The translations under genes were made by a program, and so were the position numbers. From NCBI RefSeq assembly GCF_009767585.1, contig NZ_WSNW01000001.1, positions 2,564,041 through 2,628,040 on the forward strand: a stretch of DNA of 64,000 bases, written 5' to 3'. This stretch comes from Coprobacillus cateniformis (GTDB lineage Bacteria; Bacillota_I; Bacilli_A; Erysipelotrichales; Coprobacillaceae). Below the pieces are notes generated by a model. The model saw only the letters and a list, made by a program, of their open reading frames with translations, did no database searches and was not told where the DNA came from. Positions 33,838 to 42,734 of this stretch are shown here, in pieces. The stretch's first letter is position 1, and each line of letters begins with the position of its first letter.

Positions 33838-35256
33838 ATGACAAAGAAGTTACCAGAGACATTTATGTGGGGAAGTTCTACAAATGCTCAACAATTTGAA
33901 GGAGCATGGAATGAAGATGGAAAAGGTGTTTCTATCAGTGATACAAGAGTCTTAAAAAATGGTTATTCAAACTTTCATATTGCTAGTGATCATTATCATC
34001 ATTTAGAAGAAGATTTAGATTTATATCAGGAAATGGGATTCACTATTTATCGTTTTTCAATTGCTTGGACAAGAATTTATCCTACTGGTGAAGAAGAACA
34101 GCCAAATGAAAAAGGATTGGCATTTTATGATTGCATGGTTGATGGTTTAATCAAGCGTGGGATTACACCAGTTGCAACACTTTATGCTTATGATTTACCA
34201 CAAACTTTGCTTGATAAATATCGTGGATTTTTAGACCGTCGTGTGATTGATTTATACATCAAGTATGTTTCAACAATATTTAAACATTTTAAAGGCAGAA
34301 TTAAATATTATACACCATTTAATGAACCTAATTTATTCCATCTTGATCAGGAATATATCATGGGAAATAATGATTTGACAGAACAGGAGACCTGGCAAAT
34401 AGAACATCATCTTACATTGGCTTATGCAAGATGTGTTCATACCTGCCATGAGATTGACCCTGATGCAAAGATTGGTCCTAACTGTGCAACAGGAGTTGTT
34501 TATCCAGCAACTTGCAATCCTCAAGATGTACGCATGGCCTTAAAACAAATGTATATGACAAACTGGGCTTATTTAGATGTTTATTGTCGTGGTAAATATC
34601 CACAGTATTTTATCAATTATTTAGAAGAATTAAATTGTTTACCACATATGGAACCTGGTGATGAAGAATTAATAGCTTCAGTAAAACCAGATTTGATTTC
34701 AACAACTTATTATTCAACCAGTGTAGCAAGAGCTGGTGAGAGTGGTGCTCCATTAAAAATGGCACCAGCCCCAAAAGAAGTTCAAGAAGCCCTTGTTCAG
34801 TATCGAACTGGTGATTTAAATCCTTATTGTGATGAAACGGAATGGGGATGGATTATTGATCCAGATGGTTTCTACTATCAACTCATGGAAATTTATCATC
34901 GTTATCAATTACCAATTCTCATTTTGGAAAATGGTATGGGTGCTACTGAAGAGTTAGATGAAAACAATCAAATCCATGATGATTATCGTATTGATTATCT
35001 TGCCAGACATATTGAATGTATGAAAGAAGCAGTTGCTGATGGCGTTGATCTTTTAGGCTATTTAACATGGTCAGCTCATGATTTGCATTCTACAAGAGAG
35101 GGCTTTGTCAAACGTTATGGATTTATTTATGTTGATAGATACGAACATACAATCAAGTCTATGAAGCGCTATCCAAAGAAATCATTCTATTGGTATAAAA
35201 AAGTCATTGCCAGTCATGGTGAAGACTTAGCCAATAATATTGAATATGAGAAATAA
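33838..35256 (+). CDS. GH1 6-phospho-beta-glycosidase (2 of 4)
   Basis: A 472-aa GH1 enzyme with acid/base Glu163 in PFNEPN and nucleophile Glu364 in LENGMG. The phosphate loop is STREGFVKRYGFIYVD. It is the only one of the four with the classical NEP form. It starts a run of genes (epimerase, EIIB, third GH1, DUF7916-like, isomerase) likely co-transcribed from the operator-rich promoter at 33746-33788. Substrate preference cannot be read from the sequence. Confidence 0.88.
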   Translation: MTKKLPETFMWGSSTNAQQFEGAWNEDGKGVSISDTRVLKNGYSNFHIASDHYHHLEEDLDLYQEMGFTIYRFSIAWTRIYPTGEEEQPNEKGLAFYDCMVDGLIKRGITPVATLYAYDLPQTLLDKYRGFLDRRVIDLYIKYVSTIFKHFKGRIKYYTPFNEPNLFHLDQEYIMGNNDLTEQETWQIEHHLTLAYARCVHTCHEIDPDAKIGPNCATGVVYPATCNPQDVRMALKQMYMTNWAYLDVYCRGKYPQYFINYLEELNCLPHMEPGDEELIASVKPDLISTTYYSTSVARAGESGAPLKMAPAPKEVQEALVQYRTGDLNPYCDETEWGWIIDPDGFYYQLMEIYHRYQLPILILENGMGATEELDENNQIHDDYRIDYLARHIECMKEAVADGVDLLGYLTWSAHDLHSTREGFVKRYGFIYVDRYEHTIKSMKRYPKKSFYWYKKVIASHGEDLANNIEYEK

Positions 35257-35284
35257 AGGTGAAAACCTTTATTTCTTCACGAGA

Positions 35285-35302
35285 TGAGTAAACGTTTTAC
35301 TG
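35285..35302. promoter_or_regulatory. LacI/CcpA-type palindrome inside the operon
   Basis: GAGTAAACGTTTTACTG lies between GH1-2 and the epimerase gene, 11 bases before its start codon. It could be a roadblock operator or control an internal promoter. Confidence 0.55.
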
Positions 35303-35312
35303 AGGAGGAAAT

Positions 35313-35963
35313 ATGGAGAAATTATTATGCCCATCCATGATGTGTGCACAGTTTGGAAACTTAGAAAAAGAAGTCAAAGACTTAGAAGAAGCGGGAATAG
35401 ATATCTTTCATCTTGATGTGATGGATGGTAATTTTGTTCCAAATTTTGGAATGGGACTACAGGATATTGAATTTATAGTAAAGCAGGCAACAGTGCCCTG
35501 TGATGTGCATTTGATGGTAAATAAAGCGAGTGATTATATTTCAAAATTTGCTGAAATGGGTGTTCAAATTATTTATGTACATTCAGAAAATGATTGTCAT
35601 ATTACAAGGACTTTACAAATGATTAAAGATACAGGGATTTGTTCAGGACTTGCAATCAATCCGGGAACATCTTTTGAATCTATCAAAGAGGTGTTAACTT
35701 TAGTGGATTATGTTTTGGTTATGAGTGTCAATCCAGGATTTTCTGGACAAAAGTATCTGAGTTTTGTAGATGAAAAATTAAAACAGTTATGTGAGAAGAA
35801 AAAGCAGTATGGATACAAAGTCATGTTAGATGGCGCTTGTTCACCAGAACGTATTGAAACTTTATCAAAAATAGGAGTTGATGGCTTCATTTTAGGTACA
35901 AGTGCATTATTTGGAAAAGAAAAAAATTATCAGGAAATTATACCTGAATTAAGACAATTATAG
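35313..35963 (+). CDS. Ribulose-phosphate 3-epimerase family protein
   Basis: A 216-aa TIM barrel of the Rpe/AlsE family. Metal and catalytic residues are seen in DIFHLDVMDGNFVPNFGMG (Asp, His), CDVHLMV, VMSVNPGFSGQKY and VMLDGACS, where the usual second Asp is followed by Gly as normal. It epimerises ketopentose or ketohexose phosphates at C3. The placement between glycosidase and EIIB genes suggests an AlsE-like role on a sugar phosphate rather than a housekeeping Rpe. ACTGAGGAGGAAAT precedes the ATG. Confidence 0.85.
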   Translation: MEKLLCPSMMCAQFGNLEKEVKDLEEAGIDIFHLDVMDGNFVPNFGMGLQDIEFIVKQATVPCDVHLMVNKASDYISKFAEMGVQIIYVHSENDCHITRTLQMIKDTGICSGLAINPGTSFESIKEVLTLVDYVLVMSVNPGFSGQKYLSFVDEKLKQLCEKKKQYGYKVMLDGACSPERIETLSKIGVDGFILGTSALFGKEKNYQEIIPELRQL

Positions 35964-35976
35964 GAGGAAAAAAATA

Positions 35977-36276
35977 ATGAATATTTTATTAGTGTGTGCA
36001 GCTGGTATGTCAACAAGTTTACTAGTCAACCGAATGAATGACGCTGCTCAAGAAAAAGGTATTGAAGTGCATATTGAAGCACATCCTGTTGGGTCTGTGA
36101 CATCGTATGCTGATCAATCAGATGTGATTCTACTTGGACCACAAGTTCGTTATGAGTTAAAGAAAATACAAGGAATGTACCCTGATAAACCTGTAGAAGT
36201 TATTAATATGCAGGATTATGGTATGATGAATGGTCAAAAGGTCTTGGATCACGCAATTGAATTATTAAATAAATAG
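35977..36276 (+). CDS. PTS EIIB, lactose/cellobiose family
   Basis: A 99-aa phosphocarrier. The phosphorylated Cys lies in ILLVCAAGMSTSLLVNRM (Cys8) and the P-loop shape is typical of CelA/IIB-Chb. It passes phosphate from EIIA to sugar on the EIIC membrane protein; the EIIC at 26838 is the obvious partner though 8 kb away. No EIIA gene is nearby. TAGGAGGAAAAAA gives a strong ribosome binding site. Confidence 0.9.
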   Translation: MNILLVCAAGMSTSLLVNRMNDAAQEKGIEVHIEAHPVGSVTSYADQSDVILLGPQVRYELKKIQGMYPDKPVEVINMQDYGMMNGQKVLDHAIELLNK

Positions 36277-36292
36277 AAAGTGAGGAAGTAAA

Positions 36293-37747
36293 ATGAGTTT
36301 TCCTAAAAAGTTTTTATGGGGTGGTTCTATCAGTGCTGCCCAATGTGAAGGAGCTTGGGATGAAGATGGAAAAAGTCCTGTCCAGGTTGATTTTGGAGAT
36401 CCAGGAACAACAACTGATAATCGTTATATACATTATTTAAACGCCGATGGGACAAGAGGGAAAATGAGGCAGTTTGATCATTTGCCTCAAGGTGCAAAAT
36501 ATACTCTTTTTGATGATGTGAGATATACCAATCATGTGGGTATTGACTTCTACCATAGATATAAAGAAGATATTGCCTTGTTTGCTGAAATGGGATTTAC
36601 AACATTGAATACAACAATATCCTGGGCGAGAATTTTTCCATATGGAGTAGAAGGTGGAGTGAATCAGGCAGGTGTTGAATTTTATAGAAATGTTTTTAAG
36701 GAATGTAGAAAATATGGTATGGATCCAGTGATTACATTATATAAGTATGATGAACCTGTCTATTTAGAGGAAACATATGGAGGATGGACAAACAGGGAGA
36801 TGATTCATCAATTTGTTGAATTTGCAAGAGTCTGTTTCACCGAGTATAAAGATTTGGTTGATAAATGGTTAACATTTAATGAAATTAATATTTTACTTCA
36901 TTTTGATGTCAAAGAAGGAAAACAGGTTGCTTTTACAGAACTTCATCATCAAATGGTTGCTGCAGCACAGGCTGTCAAAGTTGCCCATGACATAGATCCA
37001 GAAATCAAAGTCGGCTGTATGGTTGCAGGATTTTGCTGTTATCCAATGACATGTGATCCTCAAGATGTGATTGCTTCATACAAAGAATTCCAAAACAAGT
37101 TTGCCTATTGTGCGGATACAATGGTAAGAGGATATTACCCATCATATGCAGTGCGTATTTGGAAAGAAAACAATGTGAAATTAGATATTACAAAGGAAGA
37201 TAAACAAGATCTTATGGAAGGAAAATCAGATTTCTTAGCTTACTCCTATTATATGTCAAATGTTATCACAACTCATCAAAATCAGGGTGATGCTTTAACA
37301 ACCGCAGGTGGACAAGGTCAGGTGAAAAACCCATATCTTGAAGCAAGTGAATGGGGATGGCAAATTGATCCAACTGGCTATGAATACTTTTTACATGTTT
37401 TAAATGATCGTTATCAGGTTCCTTTGTTTGATGTTGAAAATGGTTTAGGTGCTTATGATAAAGTAGAGGAAGATGGTTCTATTCATGATGATTATAGAAT
37501 TAATTATTTAAGAAGTCATATTCAAAGTCTCATGAAAGCCAGAGAAGAAGGTGTCAATATTTTTGGTTATACAACATGGGGACCAATTGATTTGGTTTCC
37601 TTTACAACAGGTCAAATGGATAAAAGATATGGATTTATCTATGTAGATATGAATGATAATGGTGTTGGAAATTTATGTAGAATGAAAAAAGATTCATTCT
37701 ACTGGTATCAGAAAGTGATTCAATCTCACGGTGAAGGTTTAGATTAG
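36293..37747 (+). CDS. GH1 6-phospho-beta-glycosidase (3 of 4)
   Basis: A 484-aa GH1 enzyme: acid/base Glu197 in TFNEIN, nucleophile Glu382 in VENGLG and phosphate loop VSFTTGQMDKRYGF. It is longer than its paralogues by an N-terminal insertion (about residues 35-80, DFGDPGTTTDNRYIHYLN and following), as in the BglA/AscB type. It follows the EIIB gene by 16 nt. Confidence 0.88.
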   Translation: MSFPKKFLWGGSISAAQCEGAWDEDGKSPVQVDFGDPGTTTDNRYIHYLNADGTRGKMRQFDHLPQGAKYTLFDDVRYTNHVGIDFYHRYKEDIALFAEMGFTTLNTTISWARIFPYGVEGGVNQAGVEFYRNVFKECRKYGMDPVITLYKYDEPVYLEETYGGWTNREMIHQFVEFARVCFTEYKDLVDKWLTFNEINILLHFDVKEGKQVAFTELHHQMVAAAQAVKVAHDIDPEIKVGCMVAGFCCYPMTCDPQDVIASYKEFQNKFAYCADTMVRGYYPSYAVRIWKENNVKLDITKEDKQDLMEGKSDFLAYSYYMSNVITTHQNQGDALTTAGGQGQVKNPYLEASEWGWQIDPTGYEYFLHVLNDRYQVPLFDVENGLGAYDKVEEDGSIHDDYRINYLRSHIQSLMKAREEGVNIFGYTTWGPIDLVSFTTGQMDKRYGFIYVDMNDNGVGNLCRMKKDSFYWYQKVIQSHGEGLD

Positions 37748-37774
37748 AATACCAATGAAAATAAGGAGAAACAT

Positions 37775-38722
37775 ATGGAACTGAATTATAACATTACAAG
37801 ATTAATTACAGCTAAGTCTAGTGAAGTGGCAAAATATACACCAATGCAGTTAAAAGAAGCTATTTTAAAATCTGAAGGTCGTGTCATTATGGGGCAGACT
37901 TATCTGAATAATCCTATTTTAATTAATGGATGTACAAGTACAGAATTAATGTTTGCTTTTGGTGGTGATATGGTGATGCTCAATGGTTTTCACTTTGAAA
38001 ATCCAAAGGAAGCTAATGGTATGCAGGGACTATCTCTCAAAGAATTAAAAGCGTTGGTCTCTCAAAAACCAGTTGGTATTTATATGGGATGTCCAAAAGC
38101 AGATGATGAGGAATTAGCATTGGATCCTAAAAAGGTTGAAATGAGAAGCATGATGTATTCCAAAGAAAATGCTTTCAAAGCTAAAGAACTTGGTGCTTCA
38201 TTTATTGTCTTAGGTGGAAATCCAGGTAGTGGAACATCCATCTATGATGTCATTCGTGCAACCAAGGAAGCCCGAGAAACATTAGGAGAAGACATGCTTA
38301 TCTTTGCAGGTAAATGGGAAGATGGTATTGTTGAAAAAGTCTTAGGTGATTCTTTAGCTGAATATGATGCCAAAGCTGTCATTAAAGAATTAATTGATTC
38401 AGGAGCTGATGTCATTGATTTGCCTGCACCTGGTTCTAGACATGGAATAACAGTAGAAATGATTAGAGAATTAACAGAATACACACATCGTTATAAACCA
38501 GGAACTTTAGTGATGTGTTTCTTAGATAGCAATGTCGAAATTGCTGATCAGGATACGATTAGACAAATTGCTATTTTAATGAAACAGACAGGTGCAGACA
38601 TACATGCGATTGGTGATGGTGGTTTTGGTGGTGGAACGTGGCCAGAAAACATTTATCAGTTAGCCATCACGATGAAAGGCAAAGCCTATACCTGGGCAAA
38701 AATGGCAACACCATTAAGATAA
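37775..38722 (+). CDS. DUF7916-like barrel protein of unknown function
   Basis: A 315-aa protein beginning YNITRLITAKSSEVAKY, with Gly-rich strands (VLGGNPGSGTSIYDVIRAT, HAIGDGGFGGGTWPENIY) and alternating helices that look like a (beta/alpha)8 barrel. The resemblance to DUF7916 is from memory and the family has no established reaction. It is found with PTS and sugar-phosphate enzymes, as here between GH1-3 and an RpiB-type isomerase, so it may act on a sugar phosphate. AAGGAGAAACAT precedes the ATG. Confidence 0.55.
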   Translation: MELNYNITRLITAKSSEVAKYTPMQLKEAILKSEGRVIMGQTYLNNPILINGCTSTELMFAFGGDMVMLNGFHFENPKEANGMQGLSLKELKALVSQKPVGIYMGCPKADDEELALDPKKVEMRSMMYSKENAFKAKELGASFIVLGGNPGSGTSIYDVIRATKEARETLGEDMLIFAGKWEDGIVEKVLGDSLAEYDAKAVIKELIDSGADVIDLPAPGSRHGITVEMIRELTEYTHRYKPGTLVMCFLDSNVEIADQDTIRQIAILMKQTGADIHAIGDGGFGGGTWPENIYQLAITMKGKAYTWAKMATPLR

Positions 38723-38744
38723 ATAAAGAGAGAGGGAGCTTATA

Positions 38745-39206
38745 ATGAAAATAGGAATTGGAAATGATCATGTTGCAGTTGAATATAAAAAAGAAATTAC
38801 ACAGTATATTCAAGACAAATATGGTTATGAAGTGATTAATTTTGGAACAGATAGTACCAAAAGGTTTAATTATCCTGTTGCTGGTGAAGCCGTTGCAAAT
38901 GCGGTGATATCAGGGGAAGTGGATAAAGGGATTGTCATTTGTGGAACGGGTGTAGGGATTTCATTAGCCGCTAATAAAGTCAATGGCATTCGTTGTGTCA
39001 CTTGCAGTGAACCCTATTCAGCAAAGCTATCAAGAGAACATAACAATACCAATATGTTAGCCTTTGGAGCAAGAGTTGTTGGTATAGAACTGGCAAAGAT
39101 GATAGTTGATGCCTGGTTAACAGGTGAATATGAAGGTGGTAGACATCAGGTACGTATTGATATGTTGAAAGATATTGAAGAAAAACAAAAGAAATTATAT
39201 GAATGA
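38745..39206 (+). CDS. RpiB/LacA/LacB family sugar-phosphate isomerase
   Basis: A 153-aa isomerase with IGNDHVAVEYKKEI, NFGTDSTKRFNYPVAGEAV, GIVICGTGVGISLAANKV (active-site Cys) and EHNNTNMLAFGARV. RpiB converts ribose-5-P and ribulose-5-P, while LacAB and allose-6-P isomerases use hexose phosphates. Context with an AlsE-like epimerase allows either. Its stop overlaps the start of the next (broken) gene by four bases. Confidence 0.88.
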   Translation: MKIGIGNDHVAVEYKKEITQYIQDKYGYEVINFGTDSTKRFNYPVAGEAVANAVISGEVDKGIVICGTGVGISLAANKVNGIRCVTCSEPYSAKLSREHNNTNMLAFGARVVGIELAKMIVDAWLTGEYEGGRHQVRIDMLKDIEEKQKKLYE

Positions 39207-39710
39207 AAAGTATAAACGATGAAAGCTTCCAAACTTTTGGAAATATTATTGATGAAGATATCAGTGATGTGATTGCTTATGTTGCAACAAATGTCCATCC
39301 TCCCAAACTTGGAAATCGTTATTATTCAAGCGTCCCAGCAGTTGAGCAATTTTCATCAGTACAAAAGGTTTATGGATATATGGAGGTTATGGCCGGAGTT
39401 ATTTCTGGCCATATCATGTGTTTTATGATATTTTGGTTGCTGGTCATTTTTATGTAAGATTTTCTATGTTCTCTAGGGGTCTATTGTTGAGTGTTATAGT
39501 CCACCCCTTCATTACACATCTATTTGTGTGAATGATGAAGAATTTAAAACAATTTGTTTGTTAGTGAAGAAAACAGGTGATGAACTCTCTCAAAGAGAAG
39601 GTCTATTGAAAAAGAGAAATAGATAGTTTGTTGCGTATGTTCAAAATGAAGACAAAATACAGTCAGGATATTTTCTAGTGAATCATGGAAAATTGATTGA
39701 TATTAAATAG
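39203..39710 (+). pseudogene. DUF4867-like protein, frameshifted
   Basis: The first 55 or so codons (MKSINDESFQTFGNII to VYGYMEVMAGVISGH) match the start of DUF4867 proteins. The frame is then lost and the later parts reappear in other frames: DILVAGHFYVRF, then GSIVECYSPPLHYTSI with VNDEEFKTICLLVKKTGDEL, and finally GYFLVNHGKLIDIK. At least two frameshifts and an in-frame stop are present. DUF4867 is a cupin-like family found with sugar isomerase genes. The whole 507-bp gene is still traceable. Confidence 0.7.
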
Positions 39711-39729
39711 AAATAATGAGGTCAAAACA

Positions 39730-40416
39730 ATGGAAAAGAATATTTTAGCAAGTTATATTGATCATGCAGTATTGGATCCACAGATGACTGTTGAACAATT
39801 GAAAGAAAAGATAATAATTGGTGTCAATTATGGATGTAAGAGTGTTTGTGTCAATCCTTCAGCTATTGATATTGCCAAAGATTGTATTCAGGGATCAAAG
39901 ACATTACTATGCGTTGTCTGTGATTTTCCTTTTGGATGTAGTCATATAGAATCGAAATTAATGCAAGCTCAAGCCATTATTGATAAAGGTGATATTTATG
40001 AAATTGATATGGTGATGAATTATGGTCTTTTAAAAAGTCATGAATATGAAAAAGTCATTCATGAAATCACATTAATGAGTCATTTATGTCATCAGCATCA
40101 TGTTGGACTCAAAGTGATTGTTGAAACAGATGCTCTTACAAAAGAAGAAATCAAGGCAGCGGTTGAATGCTGTATAAAAGGAGAAGCTGATTTTATCAAA
40201 ACCTCAACAGGATATTTGAAAAGTGAACATCTTGAAGGAGCATCACCAGATGTCATACGACTGATTGTAGAGACTGCACAAGGAAGAATAAAAGTGAAAG
40301 GCTCAGGATGTGTTCGTAGTCGTGAAAGACTGGTTGAGCTTATAGAATTAGGGATTGATCGTGCTGGGGTTGGATGTTCTTCAACAGAAAAGATTCTAGG
40401 TGTTTCTTATGATTAG
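39730..40416 (+). CDS. deoC: Deoxyribose-phosphate aldolase family (second copy)
   Basis: A 228-aa DeoC-family aldolase with Schiff-base Lys in DFIKTSTGYLKSEHLEG, KVIVETDAL and KVKGSGCVRSRERL. Compared with the first copy (31871) the GFGTGGAT loop after the lysine is replaced by GYLKSEHLEGA, so substrate binding may differ. The start at 39730 follows GAGGTCAAAACA. Its stop overlaps the next gene's start, a coupled pair. Confidence 0.83.
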   Translation: MEKNILASYIDHAVLDPQMTVEQLKEKIIIGVNYGCKSVCVNPSAIDIAKDCIQGSKTLLCVVCDFPFGCSHIESKLMQAQAIIDKGDIYEIDMVMNYGLLKSHEYEKVIHEITLMSHLCHQHHVGLKVIVETDALTKEEIKAAVECCIKGEADFIKTSTGYLKSEHLEGASPDVIRLIVETAQGRIKVKGSGCVRSRERLVELIELGIDRAGVGCSSTEKILGVSYD

Positions 40417-41377
40417 ATGGGGAATCATTGGATTAGGGAGAATTTCACAGCGTTTTTTAAAAGGATTAAGTTATTTTGATGATGCAGTTCTTTATGCTGT
40501 TGCTTCTAGAACCCCTAATACCAGAAAGCAGTTTTTGCAAGATTATCCAGATGTAAAAGTTTATGCTGATTATGGAGAACTCTTAGATGATTCTTTGATT
40601 GATGTTGTTTATATTGCATTAAGACATAAAGACCATTATGAATGGTCAAGAAAAGCTTTATTAAAACATATTGCAGTTCTATGTGAAAAGCCAGCGACAT
40701 TGTTTTATCATCAGACTGCTGATCTTGTACATCTATCTCAGGAGAATCAAATCTTCTTTATGGAGGCCATGAAGAGTCGCTTTATTCCATTAAGAGATGA
40801 TATTAAGAATCTAATACAAAGAGATGGAATAGGTGATATTTTAAGAATTGAAACATCATTTTGTAATGAAGTTCCCTATGATAAAAAGAGTTACTTCTAT
40901 GAGACAGAACAGGGTGGTGCACTTTATGATGTTGCGATTTATAATATTGCTGCTATTTTAGACTTTATATCATCACAGTTTCAAAACATTCACATCAATC
41001 AAGTTCGTCAACATAGTGTTGATGTTTATAATGAGATAGAAATCACTTTCCAATCTCACCAAACAGCAAGGATTGAATGTGCATTTGATAGAAATAAAGA
41101 AAAGAAAATGATGATTATCGGGACAAAAGGAAAGATAGAATGTACACCATTTTATCGACCAACACAGGCAACAGTAACTATAGGTGATCAATCTTACATG
41201 CTGGAAAGAGATTATATTTATGATGATTTTTATACTGAGATTGCTGCTGTTCATGATGCTTTGAAAAATCACCAGTATCAGCATTCTCAAATGTCTCATT
41301 ATGATTCTTTAAGATGTATTCAATTATTAGAGAATATAATTTATTTAAGTCAAAGGGAAGAACTAAATTATGAATAA
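40409..41377 (+). CDS. Gfo/Idh/MocA family oxidoreductase (1 of 3)
   Basis: A 322-aa NAD(P)-dependent dehydrogenase: Rossmann motif WGIIGLGRISQRF, then VLCEKPATLFYHQT (catalytic Lys, EKP) and a C-terminal alpha/beta domain. Family members oxidise sugars or inositols at a ring carbon, or cleave glycosides by a redox mechanism (GH4/GH109-like). Its start codon overlaps deoC (ATGATTAG) and its stop overlaps the start of GH1-4, so all three are coupled. Confidence 0.85.
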   Translation: MIRWGIIGLGRISQRFLKGLSYFDDAVLYAVASRTPNTRKQFLQDYPDVKVYADYGELLDDSLIDVVYIALRHKDHYEWSRKALLKHIAVLCEKPATLFYHQTADLVHLSQENQIFFMEAMKSRFIPLRDDIKNLIQRDGIGDILRIETSFCNEVPYDKKSYFYETEQGGALYDVAIYNIAAILDFISSQFQNIHINQVRQHSVDVYNEIEITFQSHQTARIECAFDRNKEKKMMIIGTKGKIECTPFYRPTQATVTIGDQSYMLERDYIYDDFYTEIAAVHDALKNHQYQHSQMSHYDSLRCIQLLENIIYLSQREELNYE

Positions 41378-42734
41378 GAATTTTTTATGGGGAAGTTCTA
41401 TAAGTGGAGGACAATGTGAAGGAGGCTTTGAAAGTCGTAGTGAAACAGTTGTTGATATTATTCCTCAAGGTAAGGAAACAAGATTTCAATATTTAAATGA
41501 GCCTGATCACTATCTAGAAAGACCTATAGATTTTTATCCATCTCAAAAGGGTGTTGAATTTTATGAAAACTATCAGGAAGATATTGCATTATTTGCTAAA
41601 ATGGGTCTTAAAGCGTTAAGGTTTTCAATACTTTGGTCACGGATTTATCTTGATGATACAGATGAACCACATGAGGCTGGTTTACAGTTTTACGACAATG
41701 TTATTAATGAATTATTGAAATATCACATAGAGCCTATTATTACAACAATACATTTTGATATGCCCTTATGGATTGTTCAAAAATATAATGGTTTTTCAAA
41801 TAGAAAAGTTGTTGAACTCTACCAAAGATATATTCAAACAATCGTTTATAGATATCATGACCGTGTCAAATATTGGATATCTTTTTGTGAAATCAATGTC
41901 ATGAATAGTGCGTTGTATATGGTAGGAGGAACGGTTCTTCAGCCACATCAGGATAGAGAAGCTGTTTTACATCAATGTGCATATCATAAACTATTAGCCA
42001 ATGCTTTATTCGTCAAGACTTGTCATGAGATAGATACATCTTTAAGGGTTGGCTGTGAAGTTGCAGGGACTCCCTGTTACCCTTTCACATCTTCACCACT
42101 TGATTATCAATTAATGATGGAAAATGAAAGAAAAAATAATCGTTATACTGATGTCATGGTCAAAGGAATCTATCCTTATTATTTTCAAAAGGAAATGCTT
42201 GACTATGGTATTAAGATGTTTGAAGATGATCTAAAAATCTTAAAGGAAAATCCTCTCGACTTTATTGCAGTGTCATATTATAAGAGTTCTTTAGCAACAC
42301 ATACTGGTATGAAGGATAATCCTTGTTTAGATAAAACAGCTTTTGGATGGACAATTGATCCATTAGGATTTCGTTTGATGTTAAATCAAATGTATGAACG
42401 TTATGAAATTCCTATTATGGTTGTTGAAAATGGATTAGGAACTTATGACAAGGTAGAAGAGGGTCAAATACATGATAATTATCGTATCAATTATTTAAAA
42501 GAACATATTGAACAGATGAAATTAGCCATTCAAGATGGTGTTAATGTGATTGGATATTTAACATGGTCTGCAATGGATGTTGTTTCAACAAGTGAAGGAT
42601 TGATGTCTAAGCGTTATGGCTTTATTTATGTAGATAGGAATGATGATGGGTCAGGTACATTGAAACGTATTCCTAAAGATTCGTTTTATTGGTATCAAAA
42701 ATTAATACGAGAGGAGAGTCAAGATGAAGTTTAA
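41370..42734 (+). CDS. GH1 6-phospho-beta-glycosidase (4 of 4), Asn-to-Cys variant
   Basis: A 454-aa GH1 enzyme. The acid/base Glu174 is in ISFCEIN: the normally invariant Asn before Glu, which holds the substrate 2-OH, is Cys173. The nucleophile Glu353 in VENGLG and the phosphate loop VSTSEGLMSKRYGF are normal. The change could alter specificity towards 2-deoxy or 2-substituted sugars or weaken activity. It starts inside the preceding oxidoreductase gene. Confidence 0.87.
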   Translation: MNKNFLWGSSISGGQCEGGFESRSETVVDIIPQGKETRFQYLNEPDHYLERPIDFYPSQKGVEFYENYQEDIALFAKMGLKALRFSILWSRIYLDDTDEPHEAGLQFYDNVINELLKYHIEPIITTIHFDMPLWIVQKYNGFSNRKVVELYQRYIQTIVYRYHDRVKYWISFCEINVMNSALYMVGGTVLQPHQDREAVLHQCAYHKLLANALFVKTCHEIDTSLRVGCEVAGTPCYPFTSSPLDYQLMMENERKNNRYTDVMVKGIYPYYFQKEMLDYGIKMFEDDLKILKENPLDFIAVSYYKSSLATHTGMKDNPCLDKTAFGWTIDPLGFRLMLNQMYERYEIPIMVVENGLGTYDKVEEGQIHDNYRINYLKEHIEQMKLAIQDGVNVIGYLTWSAMDVVSTSEGLMSKRYGFIYVDRNDDGSGTLKRIPKDSFYWYQKLIREESQDEV

